This document shows positions 49,250-57,066 of a stretch of 64,000 nucleotides of DNA, piece by piece (the stretch's first letter is position 1; each line of letters opens with the position of its first letter). The position numbers and the translations under genes were made by a program. The notes under the pieces are model-generated. The model saw nothing but the letters and a program-made list of their open reading frames with translations. It ran no database searches and was not told the origin of the DNA. This DNA comes from Xanthomonas hortorum (GTDB lineage Bacteria > Pseudomonadota > Gammaproteobacteria > Xanthomonadales > Xanthomonadaceae): assembly GCF_024339125.1 (NCBI RefSeq), contig NZ_CP101417.1, forward strand, positions 3,669,001 to 3,733,000, in the 5' to 3' direction.

Positions 49250-50668
49250 ATGACCGATCCCCGCATCCTTTCGTTGCAACAGGCCGTGCCCGCGTTGCGT
49301 TTGAAGACTGAGCCGGCCGACCTGGAGCATTACGGCCGCGACTGGACGCGGCGCTGGACGCCCAACCCGCTCGCGATCGCCTTGCCCGGCTCGGTGGACG
49401 AAGTGCAGGCCGTGGTGCGCTGGGCAAATGCGCAAGGTGTGGCAGTGGTGCCGTCGGGCGGGCGCACCGGGTTGTCCGGCGGCGCGGTGGCGGCCAATGG
49501 CGAGCTGGTACTCAGCCTGGAGCGTCTGAACAAGCCGCTGGAGTTCAACGCAGTGGACCGCACGCTCACCGTGCAGGCCGGCATGCCGCTGGAAGCAGTG
49601 CACAACGCCGCAAGCGAACATGGCTTGATCTATCCGGTGGATTTCGCTGCGCGCGGGTCGTGTTCGATCGGCGGCAATATCGCCACCAATGCCGGCGGCA
49701 TCCGGGTGATCCGCTACGGCAATACGCGCGAATGGGTGGCAGGCTTGAAGGTGGTCACCGGCGCGGGCGAAGTGCTCGAGCTCAATAATGCGCTGGTGAA
49801 AAATTCCAGCGGCTACGACTTCCGCCATCTGATGATCGGCTCCGAAGGCACGCTCGGCATCGTGGTCGAAGCGACGCTGCGGCTGACCGACCCGCCGCCG
49901 CCGAGCAACGTGATGCTGCTGGCGCTGCCGTCCTTCGATGTATTGATGCAGGTGTTTGCCGCATTCCGTGCGCAGCTGCGTCTGGAAGCGTTCGAATTCT
50001 TCACCGACCGCGCGCTGGAACATGTGCTGGCGCATGGCGCACAGGCGCCATTTGCGGAAGTCCACCCCTATTACGTGGTCACCGAATTCGCTGCCGGCGA
50101 CGAGGTGCAGGAAGCCGCCGCGATGGCCGCGTTCGAAACCTGCATGGAGCAGGGCTGGGTCAGCGATGGTGTGATCAGCCAGAGCGATGCGCAGGCCGCG
50201 CAACTGTGGCGCCTGCGCGAAGGCATTACCGAAGCGCTAGCGCGCTACACGCCGTACAAGAACGACGTGTCGGTGCGCATCTCGGCAATGCCGGCGTTTA
50301 TGGCCGAAACGCAGGCGTTGTTGCATGACGCGTATCCGCATTTCGATGTGGTGTGGTTCGGCCATATCGGCGACGGCAATCTGCACATCAATGTGCTCAA
50401 GCCGGATGACATGACGCAGGCCGATTTCGTTGCTGCCTGCGACCACGTCACCAAGCTGCTGGCGCAGGCCTTGCAGCGTTTTGGCGGCAGCATTTCTGCC
50501 GAACACGGGATTGGGTTGGTCAAGAAGGCGTACCTGTGGAGCACGCGCTCTGCGGCGGAAATCGCCTTGATGCGCGGCATCAAACATGTGCTCGATCCTC
50601 ATCTTTTGCTGAATCCCGGCAAGCTGTTCGAGATGGACGAGCTGCCCGGCACCACGCGCGCCGGTTAG
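49250..50668 (+). CDS. FAD-linked oxidase, D-2-hydroxyglutarate dehydrogenase-like
   Basis: 472 aa flavoprotein of the GlcD/VAO superfamily. The FAD domain (about 45-225) has VVPSGGRTGLSGGAV, GLIYPVDFAARGSCSIGGNIATNAGGIRVIRYGNTREWV and LMIGSEGTLGIV. The C-terminal substrate domain has FGHIGDGNLHINV (metal His residues) and SISAEHGIGLVKK. Such enzymes oxidise D-2-hydroxyacids. Adjacent divergent serA favours D-2-hydroxyglutarate as substrate: in Pseudomonas this dehydrogenase removes the by-product that drives SerA. D-lactate or glycolate are alternatives. ATG 49250 chosen; start is 208 bp from the serA start. Confidence 0.85.
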   Translation: MTDPRILSLQQAVPALRLKTEPADLEHYGRDWTRRWTPNPLAIALPGSVDEVQAVVRWANAQGVAVVPSGGRTGLSGGAVAANGELVLSLERLNKPLEFNAVDRTLTVQAGMPLEAVHNAASEHGLIYPVDFAARGSCSIGGNIATNAGGIRVIRYGNTREWVAGLKVVTGAGEVLELNNALVKNSSGYDFRHLMIGSEGTLGIVVEATLRLTDPPPPSNVMLLALPSFDVLMQVFAAFRAQLRLEAFEFFTDRALEHVLAHGAQAPFAEVHPYYVVTEFAAGDEVQEAAAMAAFETCMEQGWVSDGVISQSDAQAAQLWRLREGITEALARYTPYKNDVSVRISAMPAFMAETQALLHDAYPHFDVVWFGHIGDGNLHINVLKPDDMTQADFVAACDHVTKLLAQALQRFGGSISAEHGIGLVKKAYLWSTRSAAEIALMRGIKHVLDPHLLLNPGKLFEMDELPGTTRAG

Positions 50669-50702
50669 TCTCTCACCACCTTCACATGGAATCGATACGC
50701 CG

Positions 50703-50996
50703 ATGATGCGCTCTCTCGTGTTTTGCGCTTTGACGCTGCTGCCGCTGGCAGCTTTCGCAACCAGCCTGGCTGGGACCTCGGCGGGTGCATCGTCGGCCGG
50801 TTCGTCCGACAGCAGCAGCTCGGGCGACGACAAAGTGGTTGCCGATGCACGCGAAGACGCGGCCGGCTTCGTCGCCAGCGACGGCGCCATCCGTGGCGCG
50901 CGTCTGGAAGCGGCGCTGCTGCAGCTGCGTAGCCGCAACGATGCGGCGCGGCTGTCCAGCGACCTGCAACTGGCTCAGTCCATCCTGGCCCAGTGA
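50703..50996 (+). CDS. Exported DUF2388 protein
   Basis: 97 aa. A signal peptide of about 19 residues (LVFCALTLLPLAAFA) precedes a Ser/Gly-rich stretch and the conserved DUF2388 segment GDDKVVADAREDAAGFVASDGAIRGARLEAALLQLR. Function unknown; members lie in short exported-protein clusters in pseudomonads and xanthomonads. Its stop overlaps the GTG start of the next gene as GTGA, so the two proteins are translationally coupled and may act together. Confidence 0.85.
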   Translation: MMRSLVFCALTLLPLAAFATSLAGTSAGASSAGSSDSSSSGDDKVVADAREDAAGFVASDGAIRGARLEAALLQLRSRNDAARLSSDLQLAQSILAQ

Positions 50997-52852
50997 GTTT
51001 GCGCCGCTGGTGCGGGTGGCTGTGGTTGGCCGCCGTGATCGCACCGGCGGCGCAGGCCGAGTTGCATGTTGAAGTTGTTCCGTTGGACCTCAGTCCTGCG
51101 CAGATCGCAGCAACGCATGTCTTAGTTGAACAGGTGGCGCAGCGTCTGCCGTCAGGGTGGACGCAGCGCATCACCGCACCGATCCAGCTGCAATGGCGCA
51201 TGGATCTACCGGCGCACGTGCATGGTCGTGCGATCGGCAAGCGCGTTCTGATCGATCGCGCGTTGCTGCAGGCGTGGAGCGCGCAATCGGCGACGGCGCA
51301 GGCGGATATCGACGCACCGGCCACGCGCGCGGCAATGGCGGCCGTGGTGCACGAGCTGGCACATGTGCTCGATCGTGGCCCGCAAGGCGGGTTGTCGCGC
51401 GATCCGCGTCTGCGCGATCTGGCTGGCTGGCAGGTGCGTCCATGGCGGCTCGGGCGTGGCGAAAATCAATTTAGCGATCGCAGCCCCGACGACTACGAAC
51501 GGCGTAGCCCCGCCGAGTTTGTTGCGGTGAATCTCGAACATTACGTGCTGGATGCCGACTATCACTGCCGGCGCCCGGCGCTGTCTGCCTGGTTCGGCGA
51601 GCAGCTTGGCGCGCCACGCGAGGTGGTCGCCTGCGACACGACGCTGCCGTACCTGCAGGCTGATAGCGATGCCGGTGCGATGTCGCTGCTGAAACTGGAT
51701 CCGTCGCGCGTGTATGCGGTGGATTATCTGCTTGCTGAAGGCAACGAGCAGCCGATGAGTCGCTGGGGCCACAGCATGTTGCGTCTGGTGATCTGTGCGC
51801 CTGGCCGTATACCTGGCCCGGATTGCCGCATGGATCTGCAGTATCACCGCGTGCTGTCGTTTCGCGCGTTTGTCGGCGATGTGCAGATTTCCAGCTGGCG
51901 CGGGCTGACCGGTTCGTATCCGTCGCGGCTGTTCGTGCTGCCGTTGAATCAGGTCGTCGACGAATACACCAAGGTCGAACTGCGCGCTTTGTCGTCGGTC
52001 CCGTTGAAGTTGACACCCGACGATATCGCCGCTCTGCTCGCACGCGTGGCACAGGTGCATTGGAGCTACGACGGGCGCTATTACTTCATCGGCAACAACT
52101 GTGCGGTGGAGACCTTCAAGCTGCTGCACGACGGCGTGCCACGCCTGGCCGCAGCCAGGTTGTCGTCGATCACGCCGCGCGGTGTGCGGCATCGCCTGCA
52201 ACGCGCCGGCATCGCCGACATGCAGGTGCTGGACGACCGTGCGCAAGCGATTCGCCAAGGCTATTACTTCGAATCGGCGGCCGCGCATTACCAGACCATG
52301 TTCGAGGTAATCCGCCGCGGCATGCCGGTGCCGCAGACGAGCGTGGAGCAATGGCTGGATGCGCGACCGGACGCACGTGCGCAATGGGTCGACCAAGGCG
52401 GTTTGCGTGAAACCGCAGCGGCCTTGCTGCTCGAACAAGCTGCATTGCGGCGACAGGAATTGCTGGCGCGCGATGCGCTCAAGCGCCTGCTGCAACCGGG
52501 TGCTGCAGGGCGTGATGCTGTGCAAGGCCAGCTACAGGCGTTGTTCGCACGGCAGGCGCAACTCAGTCACCCGGCCACGCTGCTGGGAACGTCCGGTTAC
52601 GGAGTGCCTCAGGCAGACGAGCAGCAACAACTGACCTCACGCGTGGCGCAAGAAAGTGGCGTGTTGATCGATGGTTGGAAGCAGCTGCAAGCGCTGGGCC
52701 GGCAGCAATTACCGGCCGACGTGCGCATTGGCTTGGAGCAGGGCGAGGCGAATGTTGAGCGCTTGCGCGCGCGGCTGCGTGTGCTTGCGCGCGGCGACGC
52801 GGCCGCCGACAAGGTGCAGTCGGATATGGGCATGCCGCTGGAAGCGCAATAG
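50993..52852 (+). CDS. Exported protein joining a zincin-like domain to DUF4105
   Basis: 619 aa, GTG start 50993 overlapping the DUF2388 stop. Signal peptide of about 22 residues ending AAQA. The N-terminal domain has a zinc-protease motif VVHELAHVL (His120, Glu121, His124) and a downstream SPAEFVAVNLEHY that may give a third ligand. The second domain is DUF4105 (about 220-390): SRWGHSMLRLV with His260, then FIGNNCAVETFKLL with Cys370, the His-then-Cys order of permuted NlpC/P60-like folds. The rest (about 400-619) is helical and Gln/Arg/Leu-rich. Envelope proteolysis or lipid/amide hydrolysis is likely; substrate unknown. Confidence 0.85.
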   Translation: MSLRRWCGWLWLAAVIAPAAQAELHVEVVPLDLSPAQIAATHVLVEQVAQRLPSGWTQRITAPIQLQWRMDLPAHVHGRAIGKRVLIDRALLQAWSAQSATAQADIDAPATRAAMAAVVHELAHVLDRGPQGGLSRDPRLRDLAGWQVRPWRLGRGENQFSDRSPDDYERRSPAEFVAVNLEHYVLDADYHCRRPALSAWFGEQLGAPREVVACDTTLPYLQADSDAGAMSLLKLDPSRVYAVDYLLAEGNEQPMSRWGHSMLRLVICAPGRIPGPDCRMDLQYHRVLSFRAFVGDVQISSWRGLTGSYPSRLFVLPLNQVVDEYTKVELRALSSVPLKLTPDDIAALLARVAQVHWSYDGRYYFIGNNCAVETFKLLHDGVPRLAAARLSSITPRGVRHRLQRAGIADMQVLDDRAQAIRQGYYFESAAAHYQTMFEVIRRGMPVPQTSVEQWLDARPDARAQWVDQGGLRETAAALLLEQAALRRQELLARDALKRLLQPGAAGRDAVQGQLQALFARQAQLSHPATLLGTSGYGVPQADEQQQLTSRVAQESGVLIDGWKQLQALGRQQLPADVRIGLEQGEANVERLRARLRVLARGDAAADKVQSDMGMPLEAQ

Positions 52853-52883
52853 CGCCCCGGACTCCCGGGTTAGCTGAGCAGTA

Positions 52884-53015
52884 CAAGCCCCTCTCCCATC
52901 GGGAGAGGGGTTGGGGTGAGGGTACGGGGCGAAGCTCTCGTGTGGGTCCAGCTGCACGAGGCTCCCGCACCCTCATCCGCCCCTGCGGGGCACCTTCTCC
53001 CGTTGGGAGAAGGGA
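52884..53015. repeat. Composite hairpin repeat, copy 2
   Basis: CCCCTCTCCC/GGGAGAGGGG hairpin (from 52888) followed by TTGGGGTGAGGGTACGG; then ACCCTCATCCGCCCC and a second hairpin CCTTCTCCC/GGGAGAAGG. Same design as 47617-47795 with a shorter centre. It lies between convergent genes and may act as a terminator. Confidence 0.8.
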
Positions 53016-53030
53016 TGTGCTGCGCATACC

Positions 53031-53423
53031 TCAGCCGGCTGGTTTCAGATCCGCTTGTACCGAATACTTGCGCAGCCATTCGATGACATGCGCATCGCTG
53101 CGGTACTGCTTTAGTAGCCGGGCTAGCCGCGCCGGTGCCGGTGTGCAGAACTGCGCAATCGCCACTTCTATCTCGTGTCGACGATCGGCGTCGTACGGCT
53201 CTTCCCCAGCGAAGTGCTCGCAGGTGTCGTAGTCCTCCACCAGCGTGCGCACATCCTCCGGCATGCCGCACAGGCCCGGGGGATGTTGCAGCCATTCGTC
53301 GTCCACCTTGGCGTCGGTGCAGGCCACTGGCGCGGGCTTGGATGCGGATGTCGGCGCCGGGGCGGGTTGCTCCGTGCAGGCGGTCAACAACCCCAGCGTC
53401 AAGGCAACCACCAGCGTGCGCAT
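53031..53423 (-). CDS. Hypothetical lipoprotein
   Basis: 130 aa. A lipoprotein signal of about 15 residues ends LLTAC (Cys16). A Pro/Ala/Ser-rich linker precedes a compact domain with cysteines at VACTDAK, GLCGMPEDV, DTCEHFAGE and FCTPAPAR, possibly two disulfides. The end is helical and basic (LARLLKQYRSDAHVIEWLRKYS). No family is recognised. It shares one base with the efpL stop (TGATG), so it is co-transcribed with that translation factor gene. Confidence 0.7.
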   Translation of the reverse strand: MRTLVVALTLGLLTACTEQPAPAPTSASKPAPVACTDAKVDDEWLQHPPGLCGMPEDVRTLVEDYDTCEHFAGEEPYDADRRHEIEVAIAQFCTPAPARLARLLKQYRSDAHVIEWLRKYSVQADLKPAG

Positions 53424-53989
53424 CAGTCGGCGCGGCCTGCGAATTCGCCGGTGGTGGTGTTGACCAGCACGCGCTCGCCGTTGGTGATGTACTCGGGAAC
53501 CATGATTTCCAGGCCGGTGTCGAGCTTGGCCGGCTTGGGGCGCTTGGTGGCGGTGCCGCCCTTGAGCTCCGGCGGGGTTTCGATTACTTCCAGCGTCACC
53601 GTTTGCGGCAACTGCACGGCCACCGGCTGGTCGTCGATCACCTGCACGTAGATGCCGGTCAGCCCGTCGGTGATGTAGCCGGCATCGGTGCCGATCACAT
53701 CCGCATCCAGCGTGTACGGGGTGAAGTCCTCGTCGTCCATGAACACGAAGGCCTCGCCATCCTTGTACGAAAACGTGGACAGACGACGCAGCAGCTCCAC
53801 TTCCGGCAGGTTGTCGTCGGCATCGAAGCTGGCGTCGGTTTTCACTCCGCCCGGCACGCTGTACATGATGAAGCGGAAGCGCACATTGCCGCCGCGGCCC
53901 TGCGGCGAGCTGCGTTCGATGTCGCGGATCTGGTAAATGCCGCCGTTGTATTCGACGACGTTGCCTTTCTTGATGTCGTTAGCTTTCAT
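53423..53989 (-). CDS. yeiP: Elongation factor P-like protein (EfpL/YeiP)
   Basis: 188 aa, three-domain EF-P paralogue that relieves ribosomes stalled at proline-rich and some other sequences. Domain I loop reads [11 protein letters not shown], with Arg32 where EF-P has the modified lysine; an unmodified arginine is the mark of the YeiP/EfpL group. Domain II has [16 protein letters not shown] and domain [23 protein letters not shown]. The conserved start [10 protein letters not shown] fixes ATG 53989. Oddly no Shine-Dalgarno is visible: a repeat abuts the start codon. A lipoprotein gene follows with one-base overlap. Confidence 0.93.
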   Translation of the reverse strand: MKANDIKKGNVVEYNGGIYQIRDIERSSPQGRGGNVRFRFIMYSVPGGVKTDASFDADDNLPEVELLRRLSTFSYKDGEAFVFMDDEDFTPYTLDADVIGTDAGYITDGLTGIYVQVIDDQPVAVQLPQTVTLEVIETPPELKGGTATKRPKPAKLDTGLEIMVPEYITNGERVLVNTTTGEFAGRAD

Positions 53990-53990
53990 G

Positions 53991-54087
53991 GGAATCGGGA
54001 GTTGGGAATGGGGAATCGGAAAAGCCGAGTGCGGGGTGCTGAGAGTGAGGCGCCGTTACGATTCCCCATTCTCGATTCCCCATTCCC
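53991..54087. repeat. Inverted repeat filling the efpL-SDR gap
   Basis: The left arm has GTTGGGAATGGGGAATCGG (54001-54019) and the right arm CGATTCCCCATTCTCGATTCCCC... (54060-54087); both contain GGGAATGGGGAATCG in inverted orientation. The arms reach to within a base of the efpL start and 3 bp of the SDR stop. The 14 bp motif is related to GACTCCCCAATCCC at 60507-60536. Confidence 0.8.
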
Positions 54088-54089
54088 GG

Positions 54090-54860
54090 CTACTTGGGCG
54101 CCAACCGCACGCCACCGTCCAGGCGAATCGTTTCGCCGTTGAGGTAGCGATTGCGCAGGATGAAGGCGACGGTGTCGGCGTATTCGTCGGGTTGGCCCAG
54201 GCGCGAGGGGAACGGGATCGACGCGGCCAGCGATTGCTGCACGGCCTCGGGCATGCCGTCCACCATCGGGGTCCAGAACACACCCGGCGCGATCGTCATC
54301 ACACGGATGCCGAAGCGCGCCAGTTCGCGTGCCATCGGCAAGGTCATGCCGACCACGCCACCCTTGCTGGCAGCGTAGGCAGCCTGACCGATCTGGCCTT
54401 CATAGGCGGCCACTGATGCGGTGTTGATGATCACTCCGCGCTCGCCGTCGTCGCCGGCGGCGTTGTGCTGCATCACATCGGCCGCTGCCTTGGCCACATT
54501 GAAGCTGCCGACCAGGTTGACCAGCACAGTGGTGCGGAAGGTCGCCAGCGGCATCGGTGCTTCCTTGCCCAACACGCGGCCCGAGCCCAGGATGCCGGCG
54601 CAGTTCACCGCAAGGTTGAGCCCGCCAAGCGCCTGCGCGGCCTGCGCCACGTTGGCGGCAACCTGCGCCTCGTCGGTGACATCGGTGGCGAAGTAATGCG
54701 CGTTGCCGGCACCGAGCAGCGCCAGAGCCGTCTCGGCCTTGTCGGCATTGACGTCGAACAAGGCGACCTTGCCGCCGTTGGCAACGATGCGCTGCGCCAC
54801 GGCCAGGCCCAGGCCGGACACGCCGCCGGTGACAATGGCAAGAACAGAAGATGGCTGCAT
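54090..54860 (-). CDS. Short-chain dehydrogenase, 3-hydroxyacyl-CoA dehydrogenase type II-like
   Basis: 256 aa NAD-dependent SDR. Cofactor loop VTGGVSGLGLAVAQRI, acidic VALFDVNADK selecting NAD, VNCAGILGSGRV, catalytic Ser in INTASVAAYEGQIGQ, and YAASKGGVVGMTLPMAREL with Tyr-Lys. The C-terminal part TIAPGVFWTPMVDGMPE and insertion pattern resemble the HSD17B10/3-hydroxy-2-methylbutyryl-CoA dehydrogenase group, which works in fatty acid or isoleucine oxidation. It lies downstream of HMG-CoA lyase and an enoyl-CoA hydratase gene, 150 bp apart, in keeping with branched-chain acid catabolism. Confidence 0.87.
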   Translation of the reverse strand: MQPSSVLAIVTGGVSGLGLAVAQRIVANGGKVALFDVNADKAETALALLGAGNAHYFATDVTDEAQVAANVAQAAQALGGLNLAVNCAGILGSGRVLGKEAPMPLATFRTTVLVNLVGSFNVAKAAADVMQHNAAGDDGERGVIINTASVAAYEGQIGQAAYAASKGGVVGMTLPMARELARFGIRVMTIAPGVFWTPMVDGMPEAVQQSLAASIPFPSRLGQPDEYADTVAFILRNRYLNGETIRLDGGVRLAPK

Positions 54861-55010
54861 GCGGTGGTTCCCCGGTAAACGTTGGATGCCGATGGAGGCT
54901 GGCGGCGATCGGTGGGCGAAGCGGTCGGCAATTCTAGCCGAAGCGTCCAGGCGATCGCCCTGGCGGCAGGGGGCGTGAGTAGGCCGTGGGCGAGCTGTTG
55001 CGTCAACGCC

Positions 55011-55907
55011 TCAGCCAGCCGCCGCCAACGCCTTGCCGACCTTGCTGCCGGTCTCGCGGCCGAGCAGTTGCGCCAGCCAGCGGCCGGTGCGGGCGAGGGC
55101 AGCCAGATCGATGCCGGTTTGCATGCCTAATCCGTGCAGCAGATAGACCACATCTTCGCTGGCCACATTGCCGCTGGCGCCCTTGGCATACGGGCAGCCG
55201 CCGGCGCCGGACACCGCCGCATCGACCACGCGCACGCCTTGCTCCAGGCAGGCGGTGATATTGGCCAGCGCCTGGCCGTAGGTGTCGTGAAAATGCACCG
55301 CTAATGCCTGCATCGGCACGGCTTGCGCCACGGCGGCCAACATCTGGCGCGCCTTGACCGGCGTGCCGACGCCGATGGTGTCGCCCAGCGAAATCTCGTA
55401 GCAGCCCAACGCGTACAGCCGCTGCGCGACATCCACCACGTCGGCCACCGGCACGGCGCCTTGATACGGGCACCCCAACACGGTGGAGACGTAACCGCGC
55501 ACGCGCACGCCGTCGAGCGCGGCCTGTTCCAGGATCGGGCGAAAGCGCTCGATCGATTCGTCGATGCAGGCATTGGTGTTGGTGCGATTGAAGGCTTCGG
55601 ACGCCGCAGTGAACACCGCCACTTCCTGCACGCCGGCCGCGCGTGCCCGCACATAGCCCTGCAGGTTCGGCACCAGCACCGGATAGGCAATCCCCGGCGC
55701 CTGGGTGATGCCGGCAAACACCTCGGCCGCATCGGCCAGTTGCGGCACCCAGCGCGGGCTGACGAAGCTGGTCGCTTCGATGCTGCGCAGGCCGGTGGCC
55801 GAAAGCTGATTGATCAAGGCGATCTTGTCGGCGGTCGCGATCGGCTGCGCTTCGTTCTGCAAGCCATCGCGCGGGCCTACTTCGACAATGCGCACGAACG
55901 CGCTCAT
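55011..55907 (-). CDS. Hydroxymethylglutaryl-CoA lyase
   Basis: 298 aa TIM-barrel lyase that cleaves HMG-CoA to acetoacetate and acetyl-CoA, last step of leucine breakdown. Motifs: IVEVGPRDGLQNE with the catalytic Arg-Asp, SIEATSFVSPRWVPQLADA, EISLGDTIGVGTP, LAVHFHDTYGQALANI (metal His-x-His) and the active-site Cys in VSGAGGCPYAKGASGNVASEDV. ATG 55907 overlaps the enoyl-CoA hydratase stop as ATGA. The long upstream frame is a hydratase shadow. LiuE/MvaB-type role. Confidence 0.95.
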   Translation of the reverse strand: MSAFVRIVEVGPRDGLQNEAQPIATADKIALINQLSATGLRSIEATSFVSPRWVPQLADAAEVFAGITQAPGIAYPVLVPNLQGYVRARAAGVQEVAVFTAASEAFNRTNTNACIDESIERFRPILEQAALDGVRVRGYVSTVLGCPYQGAVPVADVVDVAQRLYALGCYEISLGDTIGVGTPVKARQMLAAVAQAVPMQALAVHFHDTYGQALANITACLEQGVRVVDAAVSGAGGCPYAKGASGNVASEDVVYLLHGLGMQTGIDLAALARTGRWLAQLLGRETGSKVGKALAAAG

Positions 55908-56701
55908 GCCATGTCCTCCGGCACCCAGGCCGGCGCACGCTTGTCGAGAAAGGCGCTCAAGCCTTCCTGGCCCTCGGGCGAGACGCGCAGGCGCGCGATC
56001 CACGCGGCATTGGCCGCATCGATGGCATCGCGGTCGGAAGGCGGCAACACCGAACGCACCAGGGATTTGGCGCTGGCCGCCGCCAGTGGTGCGGCCGCCA
56101 GCAGCAAGCGGACCTGTCGCTCCACCGCGATGTCCAATTGATCGGCGGCAACCAGTTGATGCAACAGGCCCAGCAACTGCGCGGTGCTGGCGTCGAAAAT
56201 TTCGGCAGTGGCGAACCAGCGCCGCGCCTGGCGCGCGCCGATCGCTGTAATCACATACGGCGAAATGACCGCTGGAAGCAGGCCGAGCTTGCTTTCGGTC
56301 AGACCGAAGCGCGCCTCGGTGCAGCCGATGGCGATATCGCAGCACGCCACCAGGCCTACGCCGCCGCCGAACGCGGCGCCATTGACGCGTGCGATGGTCG
56401 GCTTGGGCAATTCGTCGAGCGTGCGCATCAAACGTGCGAGCGCCAGTGCATCGGCAGCATTCTCGGCCTCGCTGGCGCTGGCCATGCCGCGCATCCAGTT
56501 CAGGTCCGCGCCGGCGGAGAAGGCGCCGCCTACACCGGTGATCACGACTACCCGGATCTGCGCCGCCTGGCCGGCCTGCTGCAAGGCCTCGGTGAGCGCG
56601 TTGATCAAGGTTGCGTCGAAGGCGTTGTGCACCGCCGGGCGGTTCAGTCGCAAAGTGCGGACCGCTCCCTGGTCCTCCACGATCAAGCCGGTGTCCTGCA
56701 T
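55904..56701 (-). CDS. Enoyl-CoA hydratase/isomerase, probable methylglutaconyl-CoA hydratase
   Basis: 265 aa crotonase. Oxyanion-hole segments: GVGGAFSAGADLNWM and ARVNGAAFGGGVGLVACCDIAIGC; the acidic pattern FGLTESKLGLLPAVISPYV carries the catalytic Glu. Directly coupled to HMG-CoA lyase, so hydration of 3-methylglutaconyl-CoA in leucine degradation (LiuC) is the likely job. The start is uncertain: ATG 56701 (MQDTGLIVEDQG), 56716 or 56761 are all in frame and none has a clear ribosome site. Divergent from feoA. Confidence 0.88.
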   Translation of the reverse strand: MQDTGLIVEDQGAVRTLRLNRPAVHNAFDATLINALTEALQQAGQAAQIRVVVITGVGGAFSAGADLNWMRGMASASEAENAADALALARLMRTLDELPKPTIARVNGAAFGGGVGLVACCDIAIGCTEARFGLTESKLGLLPAVISPYVITAIGARQARRWFATAEIFDASTAQLLGLLHQLVAADQLDIAVERQVRLLLAAAPLAAASAKSLVRSVLPPSDRDAIDAANAAWIARLRVSPEGQEGLSAFLDKRAPAWVPEDMA

Positions 56702-56785
56702 TGCGTCAACGTCCATGAATGGGATGCGAACCATGATAGCGGCACGGCTGGCCCCAGCCATGACGCGGTGCGTCGATGCTAGAAT

Positions 56786-56800
56786 TGAGAACCATTCCTA
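56786..56800. promoter_or_regulatory. Possible Fur box upstream of feoA
   Basis: TGAGAACCATTCCTA matches the 7-1-7 Fur pattern TGATAATNATTATCA at about ten of fifteen positions. It lies 18-33 bp upstream of the feoA start candidates. Iron control of feoAB by Fur is general; this match is only moderate. Confidence 0.45.
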
Positions 56801-56832
56801 ACAATCAGGCCGTCTTTGTGACGCTGTCCGAC

Positions 56833-57066
56833 ATGCCCTTGCATCGCGCCGCCATCGTGGATTCGGTAGAGGATCGTCAGCCCAACGACACGATCGCCCG
56901 GCGCCTGCGCGAACTGGGCTTTGTCGCTGGCGAAGAAGTGACGGTGCTGGCGACCGGGCCGGTTGGACGCGAACCGTTGCTGGTGCAGGTCGGTTACACG
57001 CGTTTTGCATTGCGTCGCAGCGAGGCCGCGCGCGTGCAGGTGCGCGTCGAAGGAGCACTGGCATGA
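56833..57066 (+). CDS. feoA: Ferrous iron transport protein A
   Basis: 77 aa from ATG 56833 (82 aa if GTG 56818). Small SH3-like protein: RRLRELGFVAGEEVTVLATGP and a basic end GYTRFALRRSEAARVQVR are FeoA signatures. FeoA works at the cytoplasmic face with FeoB. The frame is open up to 56776, but a Fur-like site lies there, so the longer start is unlikely. ATGA overlap with feoB couples the two. Confidence 0.93.
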   Translation: MPLHRAAIVDSVEDRQPNDTIARRLRELGFVAGEEVTVLATGPVGREPLLVQVGYTRFALRRSEAARVQVRVEGALA

